DNA of 64,000 bases. Source: Phycisphaerales bacterium (GTDB taxonomy: Bacteria > Planctomycetota > Phycisphaerae > Phycisphaerales > UBA5793). The translations under genes were made by a program, and so were the position numbers. Of this stretch, positions 28,201-35,123 are shown in pieces. Location of the stretch: the NCBI GenBank assembly GCA_020852515.1, contig JADZAS010000013.1:248001-312000 (forward strand). The letters run 5' to 3'. The notes beneath the pieces are model-generated. The model did not search any database. It was not told the origin of the DNA and worked only from the letters and a program-made list of their open reading frames with translations. Positions within the stretch are counted from its first letter, which is position 1; each line of letters opens with the position of its first letter.

Positions 28201-29936
28201 AGAATCACATCCAGCGCATCGACGGGCACGATCTCGGGCGCGACAAACGGCGAGCCGTCATCCGGAGTGAGCAGTTGGGCGCACAGCGTCTTAAGCGGCG
28301 CCGCGATTCGGCTGGCCTGTCCGGGCGAAACGCTGATCTGCCGGGTCTCGCGCTCGATGGGCAGAGCCGATTCGACCGTGGTGAGCAACTGCTGCCAGCG
28401 GGTGATGGCGTCGCGCCGGCCGATCAGCGTGATGGCGTTCGACTCCGGATCGCGCTCGACGACCACCTGGCTCATCGGGTCCGCCTCGGCTGAACCGACC
28501 TCGCGGCCGTAGAGGTCGCTCACGCGCCGGATCACGTCGTCGGCGTCGCCGCGCGCCAGGCGGATGATCCGCACCTCGCGCGGGCGGTCGGTCGGCTCGA
28601 CATCGAGCGTCTGCGCCAATTGCCGCACGAGTTCGACATCCGACGCCGGGCCGGCGAGGATAAGTGAGCGACCGTCGGGTGAGGGCAGCGTATTGACCAG
28701 GCGCGCCTGCCGCGGCGTCATGAGTTGCCTGAGCGCCTGCTGCACGCTGGCGGGCGCGGCAAAGCGCAGCGGCACGACAGCCGCGGTGCGGGCGAAATTC
28801 ACCGGGTCGTCTCCCCCGCCGTCCACCTCTTTAAGCAGCGTCACCGCCCGCTCGAGCGCGATCGCCGAGCCGACGATGGTGATGCGATTGAGTTCTTCCA
28901 GCGGCAGGATGACGGGCTTCTCTTCGTTCTTGAGCGGCTTGAACAGGTCAGTGAGCAGCCTCGCCGCTTCCTGCGTCGAGATGCGGCCGAGGTTGATCGT
29001 CGTCATGTCCGTGCCGTCGGCCCCCTGCTGGCCGGGCACGTCGAGCATGTTGATCATGTCCTCGAGCGTTTCGAGCCGGCCGATGGGCCCCTTGGCGATG
29101 ATGGTGTTCGTGCGGCTGTCGGGCTGGATGCGCAGGCCGGCAAGGTCGTCTTCCTCGAGTTTGACCTGCTGGCCCTGCTGATTGATGACATACTTGACAA
29201 TGCGCTCGCTCATGAGGATCTTGAGCGTGTCCACCAGCGCGCTGGCCTGCGCGTTCTTGATGGGGAAGATGCGCACCTGGTCCTGGTAGTCGCCGGCCGT
29301 GTCGAGCGCGTCGATGATGGTCTGCAGCCGGCGGATCTGGCCGGCGGTTTCCGTGACCAGCAGCGCGTTCTGCTGAGGCAGCGGCGTGAGCCCGCCGTAG
29401 GCGCCAACCAGCGACTGCAGCCGCTCGGAGAGTTCAGCGGCGGTGATGTTCTGCAGCGGGATGAGGACGGTGACCAATTGCTCGTTGGTCACGTCGCCGG
29501 GGATCGTCCCGGCGAGATAGGTCGGCCCGGGATTGGTCTTGTCGAATGTTCCGAGGTACAGAAACTCGCCGTCGCGCGACAGCGTTACGCCCTTGGTCTG
29601 CAGGATGATGTTGAGAATGCGCAGCGCTTCGGTGTACGAGTAGGAGTCGGGCGAGAAATAGGTCAGCGCGCCCTTGGGCGGCTCGACCTTGGCAATCACC
29701 GGCAGTCCTACCGCCCGGCTGAAGAAGTCGATGACGTCGGCGTAGGGCGCATCCTTAAAGTTGAACTGCACCGTCGGCTCGGGCGCGTCAGGCGCCGGCT
29801 GCGAGGCTGGCTGCGCTTGTGTTGAAAGCGCGGGCTCCGGCGCCGGCTCGTCTTGCCCATGTACCGCCGAGGCGAAGCCCAGCGCGGCGAGAGTTGCAAC
29901 GTGCAGCAGGCAAGACCTGATGCTGGTGTTCAGCAT
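19245..29936 (-). CDS. gspD: Giant type II secretion-like secretin with about 37 N-domains
   Basis: A single uninterrupted frame of 3563 residues. A signal peptide (residues 1-27, ending SAVHGQ) and a Pro/Ala linker lead to an N0/STN-like domain (about 52-130: VQFNFKDAPYADVIDFFSRA). About 37 consecutive N1-type secretin modules follow (about 140-3260), averaging 84 residues. Each has an opening strand (V-R-I-x-P-L), a helix, an Asp-x-x-TNSLIVSA strand and a closing helix ending near LD. The last 303 residues are an ordinary secretin pore domain with LEVLSRPQILVNNN, GQTVVIGGLFS and the VPFLGDIPIFG signature. Normal GspD is about 650-700 residues with three N1-type domains. The ATG has AAGGAG upstream. 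It is preceded by gspM/C and followed by a coupled lipoprotein gene. It should form the outer-membrane channel. Confidence 0.95.
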   Translation of the reverse strand: MLNTSIRSCLLHVATLAALGFASAVHGQDEPAPEPALSTQAQPASQPAPDAPEPTVQFNFKDAPYADVIDFFSRAVGLPVIAKVEPPKGALTYFSPDSYSYTEALRILNIILQTKGVTLSRDGEFLYLGTFDKTNPGPTYLAGTIPGDVTNEQLVTVLIPLQNITAAELSERLQSLVGAYGGLTPLPQQNALLVTETAGQIRRLQTIIDALDTAGDYQDQVRIFPIKNAQASALVDTLKILMSERIVKYVINQQGQQVKLEEDDLAGLRIQPDSRTNTIIAKGPIGRLETLEDMINMLDVPGQQGADGTDMTTINLGRISTQEAARLLTDLFKPLKNEEKPVILPLEELNRITIVGSAIALERAVTLLKEVDGGGDDPVNFARTAAVVPLRFAAPASVQQALRQLMTPRQARLVNTLPSPDGRSLILAGPASDVELVRQLAQTLDVEPTDRPREVRIIRLARGDADDVIRRVSDLYGREVGSAEADPMSQVVVERDPESNAITLIGRRDAITRWQQLLTTVESALPIERETRQISVSPGQASRIAAPLKTLCAQLLTPDDGSPFVAPEIVPVDALDVILVTALPEQAPVIDSVVKTLDEKRSRDVQFRVVNVGNADAAQILARAGEIYAQQRQADAALTEVSVEHDATAGVFYVVADAPAMSRYMAILTQLQQTLGSGRDVRLLALQNVSAAKAAKFLTDLVSASKSFQGGAIGPAPLVEVVEATNSLLVAAQPAQHQIIQSIIREYDQPRNGDETVELQVFNLVQARAANVAPAISSLLQNRQGSSPPGRVASVMAEESTNSIVVAATPDEMKEIAALVESLDSGQASDQPQVRTVFLKHTQADRVAPMVEQLLRGEQMDQWMRFDFMRRGWQLPDLGPDVRVAAESRLNAVVISAPTSVLNLAEEMVRQLDVDPTKIATGPQRSVRVLPLLNARAQDVAANLQAVLGDETTGSAVPPVIRVDAGSNCLIVRGTSEQFAVIEGIINDLETATISAAREVRMIPIDRSKADAAQTAETLRRLLEQRSGARVEIISIDELIRRQKSEEQDAGDDGAQLTPIGADLSVAPELKHEDATRLDGFAAALAASVLAIDPPAQEPDVIIAVDEASNSLIVVGSPQANDRLAQLAEQIQSQIPGLPEQIHYIALDERANAGQIANTINGLLTQMRRRGVAGGLTGEVAVIPDQPGGGLIVSANDVDFEVIGRVLAAMNRFTPIEDAPPLTILETQSATPSRLKQIIDQVLIGGDPKRRERIVIVPDDPSQLLLIRAGEEDLRAIQDVVKEVDRFETKELPIRAIKLERADAQRAASALQQFFEDRARLNQRPGQARPPRRISVVGDQRSSTVFVAASDQDFAEMQDLLKAFDAPSEAQDLKYEIIPLKFAKAEDVSNIVSSMGWELTYDDAVGRWGGRSESRGKISIQPDRRTNSLVVSGTGENFALIENVIRALDAPADQQAVRSVRILKIENGDVNIISRAARESYGASQSNNFWWYYPPDPDEVKIIADPDNKLLIVSGRESELDGIADFVAELDKASLRPDQTIEILTIAHARPSDVAQSLVRFFNDRARAANLPDPGITMTPANESGKIVVSATAQQIATIRDLLSSIDVPSEGDDRAFRLHMLEHGDASDAMRTLRDLFPTRNEPPARQVVVTADARTNSIVISAPEDRFEEIDAVLAMIDAPPAGTVKLIQTFALANARAAEVADVLNDAFDLSRQPQRNQARNIQEEVTRFMLEGQEQGQQPIAIDARITANTRNNAVIVVATPESMPLIARFVGELDEAPVKSVREYRIYPLTHIVASDVRLTLSTLLAQRGGTSSDPVPTVSTSPRDNGLIIAATAEQHAEVEQILKQIDLPAATVRTTEFIPIKFAQAEKVASALDMFYGRWASEADTPSKQNVSIVSDPVSNSLVISAEEGEWPGIKELISKLDGKEYDATLQLEVIALRYADASSVSAAINQAFAPQVEARRGGEQPVRRGNGEQGEGGNVPRVLVDDTDVVRAAAEPLTNSIIVSASRRNLEKIQAIVTSLDVADYAQLPPAQLIPLNEAKAAEVAATITSMYADERSGAGARRGGRKSIVISADTASNTIIVRAEPDEFSQIEALARALEQTSRKEGMSVRVLALAKASAPRVAEAIRETFTATARSMEEPLAIEVDSVANTLVIASSARLYSQIVQVVEELDRLGPSGGQQIFVVPIENIAPEEMKRILESLDLDKQREGAAGILGEPLKVSVLPGRRALAVVGNPGDRERILSIIAALDAAPDFAQAQVRLIELRQAEASAVATIIRDLLKPGEQHADTPMAVAIQEQVRRLSLRRDGATQEDLNLDLTQPIRVLPAPNVNGVLISSTPANCEALAEIVRLFDKLPVTEAVTVRLFPLSNIAATMMKSIAEDLFSQGRKLATQPGTNIEGRPLTEVGGALLEDVAMTVDERTNTLIVAGREASVALVEVLIGKLDSDIAAKWVEPRVLTLRHADAEALAEMLDEVLVRGQATGPEAQAMQKQVGRLRIARRGGGPQDMVDADLFVPMTRLVIRPDSKLNAIVVVGTPENIEAVSELVAMLDVPAAAPSNAVRIYPLGHATASRVASILTALFDRQAQTGAIRDEDRLAVQADERTNSLIITTSPRSFAVTEMLLQSLDSEKTAELHDIRMIRLSNASATVIAPLIQRLMDSRLDRLRQTEPETADQQQAVIVADSRTNSLLVTAGNESFEVIEQLASSLENTRASTANDVQIIPLNRGNAAKVADTIQRVMDRQYADLPSELASREKPLVLTDSRTNSLLVTASADDLKRINELVTRLENAPFNPALSLHVIPISGQRVEVLAPRLEALMRERERSLGESAGAQDRTVIQPDAATNSLIVAASDENLEIIRGLITTLSDAENLASTGAEVEIITLRNSRADRMVDQLNALYVTEANRTRGDGTIRVSPDMRLNAIAISAPASDIAALRDLINELESTQVTDVREIQMIPLNAANAIEIVPLLENVLSGGRRGGGTQDQATIIRFIRDSTREKLEDQRDGEPTEAEISMAVREAIRFTPDLRTNSIVVSAPASSMRMIRELIDELDSSETGSKRVRIFELVNSDALQMAELLGQLFNLPEQGLILRPRDDDPASGPPGDNVVATFNDTELVTATDERQQLSMTVDPRTNSLIVSGTPRYLDLVEEVITELDSKTGTQRLEQVYPLRNARAADVAQALNTFLTQEQERILRTLGPDRAGSILQQLEREVSVVGVEDSNTLMISASPRYMDKIESMIRELDKNPPQVLISVMLAEVTLDSDEQWGMDVSVGPLGGENVTAGSTFGLAAATLSGLGVPNLSVSTDDLELLIRALEAQGRLEVLSRPQILVNNNVNATFQVGQNIGIVEDVQISDTGTARSSVTRKDIGIILDVLPSISPDRFVRMEVKPEISSLSARTTQVSEDFQAPIIDTRTVDTVVTVKDGQTVVIGGLFSTRTETRNQKVPFLGDIPIFGLPFRTRLHRREKTEFLVVITPHVVGSVEEARQFTDEAIIDMTIPAKTKEQIRAGDIDPTLWEDPAPGRSKPRRDEPSDQPAAREPASREEERS
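20157..29519 (-). repeat. Array of about 37 secretin N-domain modules inside gspD
   Basis: By reading the translation I counted 37 repeats of the pattern strand-helix-strand-(D-x-R-TNSLIV)-helix-LD, each roughly 70-115 residues. Most are highly diverged in protein sequence. Modules 31 and 32 share the DSRTNSLLVTA core and are near-identical in DNA there (around 21593-21625 and 21831-21863 on the plus strand), which suggests recent duplication or conversion. Modules near 6, 7, 13, 14, 15 and 26 lack the TNS core. The count could be off by one or two. Confidence 0.85.
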
Positions 29937-30020
29937 GGCGCATCCACTCCTTCACTCAACCCACCCCCGAGCGGGGGCTCGCCCCTGCGGGCGACTCGAA
30001 CATCAATGCGTGCCGACAGT

Positions 30021-30977
30021 CTACTGGTTTACCGGCCGACGTTCTTCAAGACTCTGTCCGATTTGGATCGAGAACAGCGATCCCTCGATGCTGACGACCG
30101 CCTGCGCCCGCGATATCTCCTCCACCTGCGCTTCGAGAATCCGATCCCCGGCCCGCAGCTGCTTCGCCTCGCTGGTCTTGCGGTTGCGCAGCCAGAGTTC
30201 CGGCTGCTGGTCGATCCAGACGATGCCCGTCACCACCCAGTCGCCCCACGGCACGGGCGCCGGCGCAGGCGGCTGGACCGCCACGGCCGGCTTGACCTCG
30301 GGCTTCACTTCGGGAGCGGGCGGCGGCGCGCGGAAGAGGTTCTTGCCGCTGATCGACGCGTACGAAGGCGCCTGCGCCAGACCTGGAGCCGGCTGGGGCG
30401 GCGGATCGGCGCCCGGCAGGATCACGGTCGTCAGCGAGACCGACAGATCCACGACTTCTCCCCCCCGGCGCGGCCGCAGCGAGAAACGATCGATCCGGCT
30501 CAGGTATGGCTCGGCCGCGATGACTTCAACCGCGCGCACCGCCTGCTCGAAGGTCCCCTGCCCACTGAACTCGGCGCCAAGCGTGTAGAAATCGGGCTGG
30601 GCCGTCAGGCTCTTCCACCGGCGGTCGCGGTACTCCGATCTTGCCGGGGATGCGACAGACTTGGGGTTGCCGGTGGACACGCGCAGGTCAGTCAGGCCGA
30701 TGCCGTGCCCGATCGTATTGAGCCGCTCGCGCAGGATGCTGACCGCTTCCTCCGACGTCCCCGCCAGCGTTCGCGCTGCTGCGTCGCGCAGCTCCCGACG
30801 CTGTGCCACTTCCTTGTTGATCGTCTCCTGCAGCCGCGCGATGGTTGTGCGCTCCTCGTCAATCCGGTTGAGCAGGTCGCGGCGCGGCGCAAAATACGAT
30901 TTCGACGCCGTGGACCACAGCAGCCATGCAGCGGCAGCGCCGGCGACCGAAAGGAAGATGAGCCGCGCCCGCGTCAT
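30021..30977 (-). CDS. GspM/PilO-like protein with GspC/PilP-like C-terminal domain
   Basis: A 318-residue inner-membrane protein. It has an N-terminal TM (IFLSVAGAAAAWLLWSTA), then a coiled coil (LLNRIDEERTTIARLQETINK) and a ferredoxin-like region of GspM/PilO type. An Ala/Pro linker (APEVKPEVKPAVAVQPPAPAPVP) is followed by a C-terminal domain: GKNLFRAPP before the linker, then WVVTGIVWIDQQPELWLRNRKT, LRAGDRILEAQVEEI and AVVSIEGSLFSIQIG. That last part follows the strand order of the GspC homology region and PilP, which contact secretin N0. There is no PDZ domain. I read it as a GspM-GspC fusion. It overlaps gspL by 4 bases. Confidence 0.75.
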   Translation of the reverse strand: MTRARLIFLSVAGAAAAWLLWSTASKSYFAPRRDLLNRIDEERTTIARLQETINKEVAQRRELRDAAARTLAGTSEEAVSILRERLNTIGHGIGLTDLRVSTGNPKSVASPARSEYRDRRWKSLTAQPDFYTLGAEFSGQGTFEQAVRAVEVIAAEPYLSRIDRFSLRPRRGGEVVDLSVSLTTVILPGADPPPQPAPGLAQAPSYASISGKNLFRAPPPAPEVKPEVKPAVAVQPPAPAPVPWGDWVVTGIVWIDQQPELWLRNRKTSEAKQLRAGDRILEAQVEEISRAQAVVSIEGSLFSIQIGQSLEERRPVNQ

Positions 30978-32668
30978 CCGCCGCTTCCTCTCCGGCTCGA
31001 TCGGCGACCGCGACCACCCGCCGGCGACGTCTCCTCAGCCGGGACGCTCGGCTCCTGCGGGGCGATCTGCTCGGGCGCGCCCGCCGCGGCGGCTTCGCCT
31101 GGTTGCTGGGAAGTTGCCTGCTCGGGCGCGGCGCCGGCGCTCGACGCCAGCGGCTGAGTCGCCCCGCCACCGGCCGGCGGGACTGGCAGCGGCGTGATCA
31201 ACCTCAACCCGAACGCTTCGGTGTAGGTCTTGTCATTCGACGACGTGTCGGCGACGATCGGCTCGGTGCGGTAGGTATCGAGATCCACGAACGCGGCGCG
31301 GATGGCGTCGGCGATCGGGCGACTGACCGCGGCTCCGCTGAATTGCAGCGAAGCCTCCATCTCGACCCCGAGCCACTTGCCCTCTTTGCGGCGCATCACC
31401 GGCTCATTCATCGACGCGCTGAACGAGCCGAGAATCGCCTGCTGGGTCTGCGGCAGGTGTTCGGACACAAACGCGAGATGATCGAGCCAGTTGAACCGCG
31501 CTCTCTCCCAGCGGCTCAGGTGTTCGAGCCGAAACCGTTCATGCTCGTAACCGAGAAAGTCGGGCAGCAGGGCGTCCTTCTCGTCGGTGAGTGACTTGAG
31601 TTGCCCCTCCAGCCGCCGCAGGTGCATGTTCCCGGCCGTCCAGATCGAGCCGAGCACGATGATGATCGCGGCGACGGCGCCCAGCACGCGCTGGCGGCGG
31701 TGCGCCGCCAGATCGGGCGCCTGCTTGGGCTGGAAGAAGTTGACGCCGTCAAGACCCTCGGCCGCCGCAAGCCCGACGCCCACCAGCGGCCAGGCGGGCC
31801 CGAGCGTGGCCGTGTCGCCGGACACCTTGGGGTGGCTGAGCAGCACCTCGGTCGGGCGGCCCAGCAGGCTGCGCACTTCCGTCGCCACGCCGCCGGCGAG
31901 CCCGTCATTGCCGATGACCACGATGTGCTCGACGTCGGGCGACTCTTCCGTGGCGCGGTAACTCATCCACGAGCGCTTCGCCTCGGTCGCCAGCCGCCTC
32001 GCCTCTTCGTGGCGATCGACCTTCTCGGAGGCCGAGATCACTTCCGCGGCGCGGGCGAAGCACACCCGGCCATCGCACGCAACGACCAGCTCCACTTCGC
32101 CGTAGCGGCGCAGGTCAATCGCCAGCAGCGAGCCGCTGCGCTGCCGCGACATCTCGGCGATGAGCGAGCCCGTCGCCAGCGGCCGCAGCGCGATGCGGTC
32201 GATCCTGAATCCGCCAGCCAGCGCCAGCGATTTGTAACGATCGATGAGTTCTTCGCGGACAGCGGCGGCGATGACTTCCGATTCGCCTTCGGATTCGCGC
32301 TCGGCCGCATAGTCGATGATCGACCCCGCCGCAGGGAAGGGCAATTGGCCGGCCATCTTGATCGCCACCATGCCCGGCAGTTCGTCGAGGCGCGTGCTCG
32401 GCAGCACGAGATGCTTGAGACCCACCGACTGTCGAGGGACGACGAACACCACCGGCCCGGGGCCGAAGCGATGTTCCTTCATCGTCCGCGCCATCCACTT
32501 GCCGATCCACTCGTCGTCGCTGGGCTCGATGTCCGGCGGGATGTCCAGCGACACGCGAGCCCCCACCTTCACTCCCGATCGCGCAGCCGTAAGGTGCACG
32601 GCCGTGAACTGGTCGCTGCTGAGGTCGATGGCGGTGAAGCGGCTCACGCGGCCGCGCGGCGAAAACAT
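30974..32668 (-). CDS. gspL: GspL-like assembly protein (PilM-PilN type)
   Basis: A 564-residue protein. Residues about 1-330 form an actin-like PilM/GspL cytoplasmic domain (FTAIDLSSDQFTAVHL, SGSLLAIDLRRYGEVELVV, VEHIVVIGNDGLAGG). One TM helix follows (VLGAVAAIIIVLGSIWTAG, about 337-355), then a coiled coil and a PilN/GspL periplasmic ferredoxin-like domain. A Pro/Ala/Gln/Glu-rich tail of about 70 residues ends in RGRRSSRRGSGG. It anchors the inner-membrane platform and would normally recruit the GspE ATPase, which is not encoded here. It starts 3 bases after the gspK stop. Confidence 0.85.
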   Translation of the reverse strand: MFSPRGRVSRFTAIDLSSDQFTAVHLTAARSGVKVGARVSLDIPPDIEPSDDEWIGKWMARTMKEHRFGPGPVVFVVPRQSVGLKHLVLPSTRLDELPGMVAIKMAGQLPFPAAGSIIDYAAERESEGESEVIAAAVREELIDRYKSLALAGGFRIDRIALRPLATGSLIAEMSRQRSGSLLAIDLRRYGEVELVVACDGRVCFARAAEVISASEKVDRHEEARRLATEAKRSWMSYRATEESPDVEHIVVIGNDGLAGGVATEVRSLLGRPTEVLLSHPKVSGDTATLGPAWPLVGVGLAAAEGLDGVNFFQPKQAPDLAAHRRQRVLGAVAAIIIVLGSIWTAGNMHLRRLEGQLKSLTDEKDALLPDFLGYEHERFRLEHLSRWERARFNWLDHLAFVSEHLPQTQQAILGSFSASMNEPVMRRKEGKWLGVEMEASLQFSGAAVSRPIADAIRAAFVDLDTYRTEPIVADTSSNDKTYTEAFGLRLITPLPVPPAGGGATQPLASSAGAAPEQATSQQPGEAAAAGAPEQIAPQEPSVPAEETSPAGGRGRRSSRRGSGG

Positions 32669-32670
32669 GA

Positions 32671-34296
32671 TCAGCGGTCTCCTGTCCAGCGCCCGATTGG
32701 CTTGACGCGCGGCTTGGGAGGCGAAGGCTCGGCCCCGTCCTCCGGCGGCGGGCTGTCCTCGCCGGAGGCATCGTAGCGACCCGGCTCGGGCGGCGCAGCC
32801 GACGCGTTCTCTTCATCATTGTCAAACGTCGCCGGATCGATCAGGCGACCCGACGCATCCCGACGCGAGGTGTACCGGGAACCCGGCTCGGGCGCTGCAT
32901 TCGGCTGCCCACCCGCGCGGCCTGGCTCTTCTGCACGTTCCGCGTCATCCTCCTCGGCCGCAGGCGGGGCCGGCACGAGGCTCCGCAGCGCGATCACCGT
33001 TTCGAGCATCGTCACGTCGCGCAGGTATGCAACGCGCGGCTGCGGGCTGGAAAGGTCGATGACCGCCTCGTACACACACTCCGCCGCCACGTCAGACCCC
33101 TCGCCGTCGCCCGTCAGCACGCGCCCGAGCACGAGGACGCGCCACGCCGAGGTGCGCCACGTCAGTCGCGGCGCCGCGGCGATCCACTGCTCGCTCGTGA
33201 GCGCGCCCGAGTTGACCAGCCACGACACGCCGGCTCGCTCACTGGCGCTGATCGTCTCGCGGGCCGAGATAATCGCCGTCGCCAGTTCGCCGTCCAGGCC
33301 GGGTAGAGCCGACAGGACTTCGAGCGGCGCGCGGTTGAGATCGACGTGCCCCTGCGCGAAGTGCTGGTCATCGAGGCAGAAGCCGTCGATGTACTCGTCC
33401 GGCTTGCTTTCATCTATGTCCGCCTGCGACAGCAGCGTGTACCACGTCTTCTCGTCGATGACGAGGTCCGGCTCGTTCTGGCGGAAGGTGCGCACCGTGT
33501 TGGCCAGTTCATCGCCAAAGCGCCGCGCGATGCGCCGGTGCATGCTGTCGTCGTATTGCGCGTTGAGATTGATGCGGTATCGGCCGCTGGACTGGAGCAC
33601 GGGCTCGATGCTGTAGACGGTGAGCACGTCCGCCAGGCCGCGCGGCGCCGGCCCGCCCACGCCTCGCTCGAGGTAGCGCAGGCGCCGGTCAAACTGCGCA
33701 TCGGCGTCGGGCGATTCCGCCGCAGCGCGCTGCACGTCGATGCGCTCGAGCGGGCCGTAGAGCATCTCGGGCGTGATGCCTTCGACCAGCAGCAGGTCGG
33801 CAATGGAGTCGAAGCGCCCGCCGGGCCGCTGCTGGCGCGCCGCGACGATCGCCTGGGCCTGCTCGGGCGTGAGCATGTCACCGAGGCGCGAGAGCGAATC
33901 GGCGTCGGCCTTGTTGAGGTCGAGTTTGGCGCTTTCGGAGACGAACAACTCATCTTCGAGCCCGACGGGCAGCAGATAGACCATGCCGCGCTCCGTCTCG
34001 CTGCCGTAGAGGCTCCAGTTGTCGGTGATCTGTGGCTCGGCGCCGTTGAGCAGATCGGATCGCTGGCGATCGAGTTCCGCCATCACGGCCTGCACGCCCG
34101 ACCACGCCAGAGCGTGCGCCTGCGAAGTGCGGTTGACCAGCGCCGCGCTGCGCATCTCGGCGCGACCGAGAAACGAGAGGCTCGTCATGATCAGCGCCGC
34201 ACCGCTGATGATGACAAACACCACCAGCAGGATCACGCCGCGGCGATCCGCGCGCGGAGGCTGCAGCGCACCGGCATTCCCGGTGGAGCGCCTCAC
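32671..34296 (-). CDS. gspK: Type II secretion minor pseudopilin GspK
   Basis: A 541-residue protein, larger than typical GspK (about 330). It has a prepilin leader ending DRRG followed by VILLVVFVIISGAALIM. Lack of Glu at +5 is characteristic of GspK, which caps the pseudopilus tip. Downstream, AKLDLNKADADSLSRLGDMLTPEQAQAIV and FDSIADLLLVEGI are the helix-hairpin-helix-like SAM domain of GspK. The C-terminal 150 residues are a Pro/Glu/Ala-rich extension (for example PAPPAAEEDDAERAEEPGRA) without counterpart in model GspK. It overlaps gspJ by 4 bases. Confidence 0.9.
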   Translation of the reverse strand: MRRSTGNAGALQPPRADRRGVILLVVFVIISGAALIMTSLSFLGRAEMRSAALVNRTSQAHALAWSGVQAVMAELDRQRSDLLNGAEPQITDNWSLYGSETERGMVYLLPVGLEDELFVSESAKLDLNKADADSLSRLGDMLTPEQAQAIVAARQQRPGGRFDSIADLLLVEGITPEMLYGPLERIDVQRAAAESPDADAQFDRRLRYLERGVGGPAPRGLADVLTVYSIEPVLQSSGRYRINLNAQYDDSMHRRIARRFGDELANTVRTFRQNEPDLVIDEKTWYTLLSQADIDESKPDEYIDGFCLDDQHFAQGHVDLNRAPLEVLSALPGLDGELATAIISARETISASERAGVSWLVNSGALTSEQWIAAAPRLTWRTSAWRVLVLGRVLTGDGEGSDVAAECVYEAVIDLSSPQPRVAYLRDVTMLETVIALRSLVPAPPAAEEDDAERAEEPGRAGGQPNAAPEPGSRYTSRRDASGRLIDPATFDNDEENASAAPPEPGRYDASGEDSPPPEDGAEPSPPKPRVKPIGRWTGDR

Positions 34297-35123
34297 TGTG
34301 AACCTCCGGTTTCGAGCGGCGGCGGGGCGTCGAGCGCCGTCTCATCGCTGTAACTGCGCCCGTACTCAAACTCCGGCGCATCGGGAATGATGATGAGCCG
34401 CACGCGATCCGGCGGCGGCCAATCGCGCCGCTCCTCTTCCATCACTTCGACGGGAACGTCAGTCGAATCCGGCGAGGCTGGCCGCGGCGAGCCGAACATC
34501 GCCGCCAGCGGATCATCCGGCTCTTGCGCCAGCAGGTCTTCCTCGAGGCCCGGCTCCTGCGGATCGCGCGGCGGAGCGACGAACCACACCGCCACCTCCA
34601 CCGCCACCGGCAGCCGCCCGCTCGCGCCGCTGTCAAACCGTTCGACCCAGCCGCTGCCGTTGTGGTAGCGCCACTGCACATAGCCGAGGTCGTCGGCAAT
34701 ATTCGACAATGCCGGATCCGCCGACGCCGCGCCGCGACTGCCCTGCAGCAGTCGCGCGCCGTCATCCCAGCGGAACTCGCTTCGCTGCAGGTCACTCAAT
34801 GCGGTCGCCAGGCCCTGCGACTGGCCCATCGCCCCGACGCTGCGGCTGAGCACCTTGATCGACGAGCCGTCGCCCACGATCCCCGCACCCTGGCCCGCAT
34901 CGCTCGCCACCGACGTGCGCAGGTCCTGCTCGAGGCGGTCGAGAAACACCCGCACCGCCTGCGACCGCCGCATGTGCCGGTTCAGTCGATCGCGGCTGGC
35001 GGTGAGATTCATGCCGAACGCGAAGACGAGCCCGACGAGGACGAGCAGCAGCCCAAGCGCGACGAGCGTCTCCATCAGCGTGAAGGCGCGGGATGGAGGT
35101 TGATGCAGCCGACCACCCTTCAT
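34293..35123 (-). CDS. gspJ: Type II secretion minor pseudopilin GspJ
   Basis: A 276-residue pseudopilin. The leader MKGGRLHQPPSRA precedes FTLMETLVALGLLLVLVGLVFAFG, with Glu at +5 of the mature helix. The residue before the cleavage site is Ala rather than the usual Gly. The globular part contains SQAVRVFLDRLEQDLRTS and YVQWRYHNGSGWVERF, typical of GspJ. The C-terminus is extended by acidic and proline-rich sequence. Its start overlaps the gspI stop and its stop overlaps gspK, so translation is coupled throughout. Confidence 0.88.
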   Translation of the reverse strand: MKGGRLHQPPSRAFTLMETLVALGLLLVLVGLVFAFGMNLTASRDRLNRHMRRSQAVRVFLDRLEQDLRTSVASDAGQGAGIVGDGSSIKVLSRSVGAMGQSQGLATALSDLQRSEFRWDDGARLLQGSRGAASADPALSNIADDLGYVQWRYHNGSGWVERFDSGASGRLPVAVEVAVWFVAPPRDPQEPGLEEDLLAQEPDDPLAAMFGSPRPASPDSTDVPVEVMEEERRDWPPPDRVRLIIIPDAPEFEYGRSYSDETALDAPPPLETGGSQ

